A stretch of 7,817 nucleotides of DNA from an uncultured Veillonella sp. (GCF_938010505.1 NZ_CALLVP010000125.1:1-7817), one strand, 5' to 3'; positions 1 through 6,175 are shown, numbered from the stretch's first letter. Made by a program: numbers and translations. Notes: generated from the letters alone by a model not told the origin.

Positions 1-1
1 T

Positions 2-454
2 GCATCCTTTGGATCTGCTAATGAGGCAAAAGCGTATCTCAGCAATAATGATGTAGCCGTGTTTAAACACCTCATCGCACAGACGACGGCGAATAGCTAT
101 ATGCTCGTGATGAGCCATATTCAAATTCCCGCTATCGATAACGAGAACTTGGCGAGCTCCTCTAAGGCGATTATTGACGGTTGGCTTCGCAAGGAGCTCG
201 GTTATAAGGGTATCGTTATGACGGACCGTATCGATGTGGGGGCTTTGCAATCCAACCAAAAGATAGGAGATTACGCTGTAACTTCCATTTTGGCAGGCAG
301 TGATCTCATCCTTGTTGATGCGGATACGCTTCACATCGACGAAGTCCATCGTGCTTTAACGCAAGCGGTGGCGAATGGAACGATTTCGAATGAACGCCTC
401 AACGAATCGGTTAAGCGTATTTTATTGATGAAAATGCAAACTCAAATTCAGTAG
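2..454 (+). CDS. Glycoside hydrolase family 3 protein (NagZ-like), 3' end only
   Basis: The frame is open from the left edge to a TAG at 452-454, giving 150 visible C-terminal residues; the true start lies outside the window. MSHIQIPAID (about residues 38-47) and GIVMTDRIDVGAL match the conserved core of bacterial GH3 beta-N-acetylhexosaminidases. In that family the Asp of the TD motif is the catalytic nucleophile; here it is residue 75, codon 224-226. The later AGSDLILV segment matches the family's 'AGxDhhL' strand. The conserved C-terminal helix with NERLNESVKRIL is also present, so the catalytic domain appears to end normally. Family members hydrolyse terminal beta-N-acetylglucosamine from peptidoglycan fragments, or related beta-glycosides. 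The internal GTG at 59 is Val20 of the visible part, not a start. Family assignment is firm; the exact substrate is inferred. Confidence 0.88.
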   Translation, partial: ASFGSANEAKAYLSNNDVAVFKHLIAQTTANSYMLVMSHIQIPAIDNENLASSSKAIIDGWLRKELGYKGIVMTDRIDVGALQSNQKIGDYAVTSILAGSDLILVDADTLHIDEVHRALTQAVANGTISNERLNESVKRILLMKMQTQIQ

Positions 455-621
455 TAAAACATTTTGTAATAAGACATTCCGTAATAACTCGCAATTGTGT
501 TCTTAGCAGATGCTTTATCACCAGTACCAAGTAATAGATTCAGCAATAAGACATCCTGTAATAACCGATTTTGTAATAAGAAATTCAGTAGCAATAGTAA
601 TAAGAAATTCAGTAACAATTT
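446..621 (+). repeat. Degenerate 15-bp tandem repeat after the GH3 gene
   Basis: Units close to ATTCAGTAATAAGAC recur with exact 15-bp spacing at 446, 461 and 476, and again at 538, 553, 568 and 583, then at 607 after a 9-bp partial unit. A 47-bp non-repeated stretch (491-537) separates the two groups. The first unit contains the last codons and the stop of the GH3 gene. In that frame most units carry TAA or TAG, so the array is non-coding on this strand. On the other strand it yields a leucine-rich spurious reading frame. Confidence 0.75.
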
Positions 622-637
622 AATATACTTAACATGC

Positions 638-676
638 AAATGACGTGCTATACTTTCTGGTAGGCACGTCATTTTT
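638..676 (+). terminator. Rho-independent terminator
   Basis: A perfect 11-bp stem is formed by AAATGACGTGC (638-648) and GCACGTCATTT (664-674) around a 15-nt loop, and the 3' side runs into T's. It lies about 180 bp after the GH3 stop, beyond the tandem repeat, and would end that transcript. The A-rich 5' side could make it work weakly on the other strand too. Confidence 0.8.
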
Positions 677-830
677 AAATATATAGATTGTAATATTCGA
701 CTCATATATTGAAAAGTTTATGATGCTTTGATGAATCAGAATGCTTGAAAACCCAGCCGTTATAAGATTTTTTGATATGGCATGAGAAAAAAGTATAACA
801 GTAAAAACCTGTATGTGATGCGTAAAATAA

Positions 831-853
831 TTAACATAAAAAAGCTATGTTAA
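831..853. promoter_or_regulatory. Perfect inverted repeat upstream of the ATPase promoter (candidate operator)
   Basis: TTAACATA (831-838) and TATGTTAA (846-853) are exact reverse complements separated by 7 bp. The site sits 15 bp before the inferred -35 of the ATPase gene and has no T-run, which suits a dimeric regulator site better than a terminator. The rest of 677-830 shows no convincing gene or motif. Confidence 0.4.
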
Positions 854-868
854 CTATATGAAAAAAGT

Positions 869-897
869 TTAATAATGATTTAAAATTATGATATAAT
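869..897 (+). promoter_or_regulatory. Extended -10 promoter of the ATPase gene
   Basis: A perfect TATAAT at 892-897 is preceded by TGA (889-891), which forms an extended -10 element. The -35 region (TTAATA, 869-874, 17-bp spacing) is weak, as is common with extended -10 promoters. The predicted start near 904 leaves a leader of only about 20 nt before the ribosome binding site and ATG at 927. Confidence 0.65.
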
Positions 898-926
898 AAT
901 TTCCGTAAATAGTTGGAGGTGAGTAT

Positions 927-1991
927 ATGAATTTTGTGGGACGTGCTGAGATTATAGAGAGTATCCAGTCCCGTATTGCATTGGGCCAAATGAGTTTATG
1001 TGTTGTATATGGTCCTCATCGCAGTGGTAAATCCTATGTGGCTTCGCAGCTTGTACGCCGTCATAAGGCGGTATACTTGGCGGGGCGCATGGCCAATGAA
1101 TCAGTCCATGTGGCTGATATAAATAGAGCTCTTGAGGAACGTTTTGTTCCTGCTGATGCTCAAGATCAGTTCGAGCCTGTAGAAACCTTGCATCAGGCCT
1201 TTGTAAGGCTTTTTGAAAGTAGTGTGAAAACACCTCAAACTGTGGTGATTGATGATTATCCTGCCTTGGTAGAGGCTGTATCTCAGTTTCCAATTCACTT
1301 GCGCAATTTGTTAGAAACTTATAAAGATACGAGTCGTTTGAACATCATTTTGATGGCTAATGGCATGGAACAGCTCGATGGCCGCATCATTGGCGATCGC
1401 AGCCTTATCGGACCTTTCGTGTCCGAATATCTCGAGGTGAAACCATTTTCCTTGGTGGATATGAAATCCTTGGGCCTTCACTATGCAAAGGACGATTTGC
1501 GTACCGTCTTTGCCGTAACAGGTGGCTTGCCTGCCTATGTGCAATACTTTGATAATGGTGAAAGCATCGATACGAATATTATTAACTTGTTCTTCTCAGT
1601 AACGGGAGCTCTCTTTGAAGAAACACAGTATATTTTGCATCGAGATATGAAAAATATAACGGGTGCCAATGCCATTTTAACGGGTCTTGCTAGCTTGGAA
1701 AGACCGTATTACGTGGAGCTTTTACAAGAAAGCCAAATTAAAAGTGGCACGTTCACATCTCGTTTGAACGATCTCATGTCTATGGGACTCGTGGGCCGCA
1801 TTCAGGCAAGTAACCGTGGGAACGCGAAGTACGCGGATTACCATTTCACGAATAGTATGTTCCATTTCTGGTACCGCTATGTATATAAATACTGGGGCGA
1901 TATCGTGCGCGGTTATGGCGCTGATGTATATTATAATCATGTAAAACCGCAGCTAAACGACTTTGTTCAAGCCGCGTGTATTGCGATTTAA
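927..1991 (+). CDS. Archaeal-type AAA ATPase with truncated DUF234 domain
   Basis: 354 aa, started at ATG 927 behind GGAGGTGAG (915-923). The N-terminal FVGR motif is followed by a Walker A, GPHRSGKS (29-36), a Walker B, TVVIDD (105-110), and TGGLPAYV (198-205), the conserved TGG-P motif of the archaeal ATPase family. A winged-helix segment spans about 245-305 and runs into FHFWYRYVYKYW (312-323), the hallmark opening of DUF234. The protein stops about 40 residues into that domain. Full-length members are typically about 100 residues longer and carry a nuclease-like fold there. ATP binding is therefore well supported, but the partner or substrate is not known for most of the family. The gene has its own promoter and terminator and no operon partner. 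It may be a decayed copy or a short natural variant. Confidence 0.85.
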   Translation: MNFVGRAEIIESIQSRIALGQMSLCVVYGPHRSGKSYVASQLVRRHKAVYLAGRMANESVHVADINRALEERFVPADAQDQFEPVETLHQAFVRLFESSVKTPQTVVIDDYPALVEAVSQFPIHLRNLLETYKDTSRLNIILMANGMEQLDGRIIGDRSLIGPFVSEYLEVKPFSLVDMKSLGLHYAKDDLRTVFAVTGGLPAYVQYFDNGESIDTNIINLFFSVTGALFEETQYILHRDMKNITGANAILTGLASLERPYYVELLQESQIKSGTFTSRLNDLMSMGLVGRIQASNRGNAKYADYHFTNSMFHFWYRYVYKYWGDIVRGYGADVYYNHVKPQLNDFVQAACIAI

Positions 1992-2004
1992 TCAGACAAT
2001 TTCA

Positions 2005-2041
2005 GATTAAATACTATTACTTAAAGATTGAATACTATTAC
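2005..2041 (+). repeat. Short direct repeat after the ATPase gene
   Basis: GATTAAATACTATTAC (2005-2020) and GATTGAATACTATTAC (2026-2041) are 16-bp copies with one mismatch, 21 bp apart. They lie between the ATPase stop and its terminator. No function is evident; they may mark a slippage or deletion scar. Confidence 0.6.
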
Positions 2042-2066
2042 CCAATGATAGTATATATTTCCTCTA

Positions 2067-2103
2067 AAAAATGACACCACATTGTGTATGTGGTGTCATT
2101 TTT
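2067..2103 (+). terminator. Rho-independent terminator after the ATPase gene, likely bidirectional
   Basis: The stem pairs ATGACACCACA (2071-2081) with TGTGGTGTCAT (2089-2099) around a 7-nt loop and is extended by AAAA/TTTT on its flanks. This gives 15 bp with T's on the 3' side of both strands. Confidence 0.9.
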
Positions 2104-2157
2104 AGTCATTATATATTTTCAGTAATTACCTTTTGAATCGCATACTTAAGTTGTACT

Positions 2158-2186
2158 TTGGATAGAAATTAAGGCTCAAATATAAC
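2158..2186 (+). promoter_or_regulatory. Candidate promoter of the sigma-like gene
   Basis: TTGGAT (2158-2163) and TATAAC (2181-2186) are separated by 17 bp. The -10 matches consensus at 5 of 6 positions and the -35 at 3 of 6. The predicted leader to the chosen start at 2285 is about 90 nt. Confidence 0.45.
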
Positions 2187-2198
2187 AGAATATAGGGA

Positions 2199-2212
2199 AA
2201 TTCCAAGGAATT
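2199..2212. promoter_or_regulatory. Spaced inverted repeat near the predicted transcript start
   Basis: AATTCC (2199-2204) and GGAATT (2207-2212) are exact reverse complements separated by 2 bp. They fall just after the predicted start of the sigma-like transcript, a plausible repressor position. A 6-bp arm is short enough that chance cannot be excluded. Confidence 0.25.
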
Positions 2213-2284
2213 GCCGATTTGTCAAAAAACTCTTTCCGCGGTATTGTGTACATAAGCGCTATGCCATGGCAGGAAAGGGGATTT

Positions 2285-3151
2285 ATGTTATATACAAACG
2301 AAGAACCTTTAGTACAAAAAACATGTATTAAAACTGCAAACTTACAACATGACAACTATCAGTCAGAAAAATTAGAAACACAGACATTACCATCTCATTC
2401 TTTACTATCGAAAGCTAATGAGTCTAGCCGAAGTATTCCTGAGAAATTGAAATTACAGACCCTCGTCTGTGGTCATCAAGTCTTATCGTCCTTGTCGGAC
2501 AAGAGTCTCGTGTCCATCTGTCAAAAGCCGAATATGCGGGTTCAGACGGTAGGGTATCAACCATGGTCCGTTGACGAGCTTCGTCATGATGCGGCACAAA
2601 TTGAGCTCTGTCGCAGGTATCGACCGCTCATTTTGCACTATACGAATCGCATGGGAAACCGCGAGTTCCGTGAGGACGTAGAGAGCTATCTATGGGCGAT
2701 CCTCATAGAATCGATTTATAGCTTTGATTTGGAAGGGCCCGTACCGTTCACAGGCTTTGTGAAAGCTGGCATCATGTACGGTTATATGCGGTACTGGAAG
2801 CGTGAGCGATTGCGTTATCGCCGTGAAATTCACATCCCAGATCGCACCACCGATGATGGAGAAGTGGCTTTTGGCATGGATATCTTCGCATCTGGCGAGA
2901 ATGTGGCGGATATGGTGATGAGTGCCGACGAAGAGCATAGGCTACGAGCTCGTCTAGTGTGGGCTTTAGGCAGACTATCTCCTGATCAACGGGACCTACT
3001 GCGCCGTGTCTATGGTGAGTGTCAAAGCTTGGTATCGGTTAGTGAAGAATTGAACTGCAGCCGCCAAGCCATCCAACGGCGTCACGAACGAGCCATTCGA
3101 AAGCTGCGGAGATATTTGAGTACGGACTTTGAAGACGTGCGTGTACATTAG
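2285..3151 (+). CDS. Sigma-70 family-like transcription factor with N-terminal extension
   Basis: 288 aa from ATG 2285, chosen because AGGAAAGGGG (2271-2280) lies directly upstream. In-frame starts at 2219 (TTG) and 2261 (ATG) lack a ribosome binding site. Residues about 105-180 resemble sigma region 2: they include CRRYRPLILHY, the acidic FREDVESYLWA and FDLEGPVPFTGFV, then a very basic helix (YWKRERLRYRRE). Residues about 225-277 look like region 4: LGRLSPDQRDLLRRVY is followed by a helix-turn-helix, VSEELNCSRQAIQRRHERA (250-268). Regions 1 and 3 are not apparent, as in ECF or ComX-like factors. It would direct RNA polymerase to a specific set of promoters, but the regulon is unknown. The first roughly 90 residues match no domain I recognise and are more AT-rich than the rest. 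No anti-sigma gene is adjacent. Confidence 0.72.
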   Translation: MLYTNEEPLVQKTCIKTANLQHDNYQSEKLETQTLPSHSLLSKANESSRSIPEKLKLQTLVCGHQVLSSLSDKSLVSICQKPNMRVQTVGYQPWSVDELRHDAAQIELCRRYRPLILHYTNRMGNREFREDVESYLWAILIESIYSFDLEGPVPFTGFVKAGIMYGYMRYWKRERLRYRREIHIPDRTTDDGEVAFGMDIFASGENVADMVMSADEEHRLRARLVWALGRLSPDQRDLLRRVYGECQSLVSVSEELNCSRQAIQRRHERAIRKLRRYLSTDFEDVRVH

Positions 3152-3187
3152 TTATTATAATTTAATTTCTTATTTATATTCTATATA

Positions 3188-3255
3188 TTGCATATTTCTT
3201 TTCATCTCGATTAACAAATATACATAAAATATGCAATTCTCAATTTAAATGAGAA
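3188..3255. repeat. Two inverted repeats in the AT-rich region after the sigma-like gene
   Basis: TTGCATATTT (3188-3197) and AAATATGCAA (3227-3236) form a perfect 10-bp inverted repeat across 29 bp. It is followed at once by TTCTCA (3237-3242) and TGAGAA (3250-3255) around 7 bp. Neither has a T-run, so they are not clear terminators; they could be a regulator site or a weak transcript end. The rest of 3152-3379 is very AT-rich with no supported gene. Confidence 0.4.
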
Positions 3256-3379
3256 AATAATGACACATCAAGGTATAGTTAACTTTTACAAGATCATAAA
3301 GTCTTTAATTATACGTAAATTTCTATAGTTTTGTATATATATTTACAAATTATACAGACTGATATACAATTAAATCAGC

Positions 3380-3405
3380 AGCAGATTAAAGCATGCTAAT
3401 CTGCT
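3380..3405 (+). terminator. Hairpin between the sigma-like gene and the frameshifted gene
   Basis: AGCAGATTA (3380-3388) and TAATCTGCT (3397-3405) form a perfect 9-bp stem around an 8-nt loop that is itself nearly palindromic (GCATGC). Only TTTC follows, so termination would be weak. It covers the ATG at 3393, which argues against using that codon as a gene start. Confidence 0.4.
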
Positions 3406-3470
3406 TTCACAGAACACGTGTTCATTGTATTGTTGAAAGGAATGTTCCTGATCAGATTGGAGAGGATTCC

Positions 3471-4077
3471 ATGGCAATAGATGATAAACTAACAAATTTG
3501 ATGGCCGCTCGGCTATCTAAGGGAGAGGATTTGGATTTGATCTACACGAATCCAAAGAATCACATTGTTTGTTTTATTCCTACCTATCAACCTAGTGGTG
3601 GGGACAGTACGAAGTGTTATTTTGTGGATGGACGCGAAGAAATGGTCCATCTACCGATGCGAACGATTACGCGAGAGCTGGCGATGCAGGAAGGGTTGAG
3701 GCCCAATTACATCATGACTAGCGATGGTCGACGCAGCAGCTATACCGCGCCTAAGACCTATGGTCCGCATTTAACCTTTGCGCATATTAAATGTCGCCGC
3801 CCTATCGGCAAGGACGTGGTGTACGGCCTCTTTAACGTGGCTATACCCTATGAATATATCGTTGGAAGGTCCGGAACCGGATACGAGCTATATTCATGTG
3901 GCGGACTTTGCACCGATCCTGGTGTACCAATCCCCGCGTCATGTCAAACACAAACTGAATGAAGCGATGCTAGAACACTGCAATTACGTGCGAAAAATGC
4001 TAGCCCGCATCAAACTCAGCCAAAACCCTCAAGTCGTGGCCGAACTATTTATCGCCTGGAGAGATTTAACGAGATAA
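3471..4077 (+). pseudogene. Gene of unknown function interrupted by a one-base frameshift
   Basis: The start is ATG 3471 behind GGAGAGG (3459-3465). The first frame reads MAIDDKLTNLMAARLSKG and stays protein-like to PYEYIV near 3863, then turns to unlikely sequence and stops at 3962. The next frame becomes protein-like exactly there (EGPEPDTSYIHVADF) and continues to a TAA at 4075-4077. Removing one G from the GG at 3864-3865 joins both into a 201-aa protein with a helical, basic C-terminus (VRKMLARIKLSQNP). I do not recognise the family. The middle contains FVDGREEMVHLPMRTI, superficially like DNA-binding modules such as LytTR, but this is too weak to assign. Possible causes are a real inactivating mutation, a sequencing error or, less likely, programmed frameshifting. 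It lies on the same strand as the sigma-like gene, 319 bp downstream. Confidence 0.6.
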
Positions 4078-4207
4078 AATCGTTGGACGGTGAAAGTAGA
4101 AGTAGGAGGGTGGAGAGAAATTTGGGAAAGGAGGATAGGCGTATAAAAAAATAAACGAAACTGCTGGAGCATATGAATTATTAAAAACAAGTTAAATATT
4201 GAACCTC

Positions 4208-4242
4208 AATAGAGCTACCTTATATAAGGTGGCTCTATTTTC
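4208..4242 (+). terminator. Strong terminator ahead of the CRISPR leader
   Basis: AATAGAGC (4208-4215) pairs with GCTCTATT (4232-4239), and the inner ACCTTAT/ATAAGGT continues the stem almost without a break, with one T-G wobble. TTTT follows on the + strand and A's precede it, so it may act in both directions. It insulates the CRISPR promoter from upstream transcription. Confidence 0.82.
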
Positions 4243-4248
4243 ATATGT

Positions 4249-4278
4249 TTTTCATTAATGCTAGTGATGTGCTATAAT
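4249..4278 (+). promoter_or_regulatory. CRISPR leader promoter
   Basis: A perfect TATAAT (4273-4278) is preceded by TGC (4270-4272), an extended -10. The -35 is poor: TTTCAT at 4250-4255 with 17-bp spacing, or TTTTCA at 4249-4254 with 18-bp spacing. It points into the array and would start transcription near 4285, about 160 nt before the first repeat. Confidence 0.68.
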
Positions 4279-4283
4279 AGACC

Positions 4284-4442
4284 TAGATTTAACTCTCAGA
4301 AAACTAAATCTACGCCGTTGTGATAGTGGCGCGGTTAAACGGCATTATTTTAGCTCGCTAAAGTGCCTTTTAGGGTAGATTTACAATCTCCGCCGTTTTT
4401 GGCATTTTAGAACCAGTAAATATCTGTTGTTTCAAAGACAGG
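4284..4442 (+). other. CRISPR leader with structured, partly duplicated sequence
   Basis: This is placed as the leader because it adjoins the end with uniform repeats, while the degenerate repeats are at the far end. AATCTACGCCGTT (4307-4319) recurs as AATCTCCGCCGTT (4385-4397), and GGCATTATTTTAG (4341-4353) recurs as GGCATTTTAG (4401-4410), so a module has been duplicated with an internal deletion. Possible pairings include TAGATTTA (4284-4291) with TAAATCTA (4305-4312), GCCGTT (4314-4319) with AACGGC (4338-4343), and CTAAAGTGCC (4358-4367) with 4401-4410. Several of these exclude one another. No reading frame of note is present. Confidence 0.6.
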
Positions 4443-6175
4443 ATTAAATTAAATAATCCCCATTAGGGGACGGAAACTTATAATCCTTGTCACCAGCGAA
4501 TACAGTTTTATTTTTAACACGTTAAATTAAATAATCCCCATTAGGGGACGGAAACTCTTCTCCAGAACTATCACTTGTATAATCATAGACACTAAAACAA
4601 GTTAAATTAAATAATCCCCATTAGGGGACGGAAACTTTCAGCAGTAGGCATACCTTCCATAAAAGTATTAACTTTATGTTAAATTAAATAATCCCCATTA
4701 GGGGACGGAAACATTTCTGTTTTAACAAACCACTCGTTAGTAACAAAAGATTTTGTTAAATTAAATAATCCCCATTAGGGGACGGAAACCAAACCCCAAT
4801 TTAAGTTCATTATCATTGTGATAACGAGCACGTTAAATTAAATAATCCCCATTAGGGGACGGAAACTCTAAAGCTTTATAGCTAAACTGCATAGGCTCTT
4901 TAGGGTGTTAAATTAAATAATCCCCTGATGGGGACGGAAACCTAAAATAGGTTGGTCAAATGAATATACTTCTTCTGCTTTACCGTTAAATTAAATGATC
5001 CCCTGATGGGGACGGAAACGACTTACAGACGAGTACTTCATTTGTGCCGATTGTGGGTGGTTAAATTAAATGATCCCCTGATGGGGACGGAAACTATTTC
5101 AGGCATTTTATCTCCTTATCTGGTATAATTTACGTTAAATTAAATGATCCCCTGATGGGGACGGAAACTCTTCAATGTCGTTTGTAATTTCATACATTTC
5201 GACATGCTCGTTAAATTAAATGATCCCCTGATGGGGACGGAAACGCCTTTTTCAAAATACGGGCAATGCCTAGTCCATTTCTTGATTGTTAAATTAAATG
5301 ATCCCCTGATGGGGACGGAAACTTTTAGATGTAGTTTTTTTAGTAGTTTTTTCTGTGTTGATAGAGTTAAATTAAATGATCCCCTGATGGGGACGGAAAC
5401 CATATCTTTTACTGCACCCCAACATTCATCAAATGTGATTGGTGGTTAAATTAAATAATCCCCTGATGGGGACGGAAACGTGGCGTCTTACATGGGCGAA
5501 AACATCCCAGACAGTCTTGATGTTAAATTAAATAATCCCCTGATGGGGACGGAAACATGCAATTCATCAAAACCAATGTATAGATTTTCGTAATCTTGTT
5601 AAATTAAATAATCCCCTGATGGGGACGGAAACGTTACCGCCACGAACACCCTTAACATTACCCACAGGAATAATGGTTAAATTAAATAATCCCCTGATGG
5701 GGACGGAAACTTATTTTGTAGAATTACTGGATCAATCGGTAAAGAAGCATAATGTTAAATTAAATAATCCTCATTAGGGGACGGGAACTTATCGGCTTTA
5801 ATTTCCACTTTTGTAAAGTCCGCTGGAATTACGTTAAATTAAATAGTCCCCATTAGGGGACGGAAACAGTTTTTCACGATACAAAATCAATGCATATTCT
5901 GTAGCACCTAGTTAAATTAAATAATCCCCATTAGGGGACGGAAACTAAGACACAGCTTTAACACGCTTTACATTTTCTAATTCAAAAGAAGTTAAATCAA
6001 ATAATCCCCTGGTGGGGACGGAAACTCAAATCTATCTACATGCACCAGTGTCTGCTGCGGCCCTAACTGCAGTTAAATAAAATAACCCCCATCAGGGGAC
6101 GGAAACGCATACACAATACCGATTGTTAATAGTAAAGATGTAGTTGCTAGTTAAATTAAATAATCCCCAATAGGG
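4443..6175 (+). CRISPR. CRISPR array, 22 full repeats plus one truncated repeat, 22 spacers
   Basis: The repeat is 35 bp: an AT-rich left half starting GTTAAATTAAATAAT, then CCCC-loop-GGGG, then ACGGAAAC. Repeats start at 4443, 4521, 4601, 4678, 4755, 4832, 4907, 4985, 5060, 5134, 5210, 5288, 5366, 5445, 5522, 5598, 5676, 5754, 5833, 5911, 5991 and 6072; a 26-bp partial repeat starts at 6150. Spacers are 39-46 nt. Transcription is inferred rightward, since the 3' repeats are degenerate and a promoter lies on the left; the crRNA 5' handle would then be ACGGAAAC. Loop ATTA occurs in repeats 1-6 and 18-20, TGAT in 7-17, TGGT in 21, ATCA in 22 and AATA in 23. Position 13 is G instead of A in repeats 8-13. 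Handle and spacer length suggest class 1, type I or III. No cas gene is present in the window. Confidence 0.98.

Noticed and set aside
448..705. Leucine-rich 85-codon frame on the minus strand
   Set aside because: It is the reverse translation of the 15-bp tandem repeat and runs through the terminator hairpin; it has no credible start context.
741..785. 14-codon frame MLENPAVIRFFDMA in the intergenic region
   Set aside because: It reads naturally but has no ribosome binding site, and stops close both ends; at most a gene remnant that cannot be supported.
3393..3470. Upstream ATG at 3393 extending the frameshifted gene
   Set aside because: It lies in the loop of a 9-bp hairpin with no ribosome binding site, while ATG 3471 has GGAGAGG at good spacing.
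3442..3480. 12-codon upstream frame (MFLIRLERIPWQ) overlapping the start of the frameshifted gene
   Set aside because: The purine-rich sequence is only about one base from its ATG, too close for normal initiation, and the frame mostly covers the next gene's ribosome binding site.
3778..3863. Independent start at 3778 for the second frame of the frameshifted gene
   Set aside because: That frame is not protein-like before about 3865, where the other frame is; a frameshift explains both better than overlapping genes.
4284..4442. tracrRNA for a type II system
   Set aside because: The leader contains no stretch complementary to the repeat of the length expected of an anti-repeat, and no cas9 is present.
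5140..5449. Overlapping reading frames on both strands inside the array, with repeated RGSFNLT or VKLNDPLMGTET motifs
   Set aside because: The periodic peptides are translations of CRISPR repeats separated by spacers; no gene is implied.
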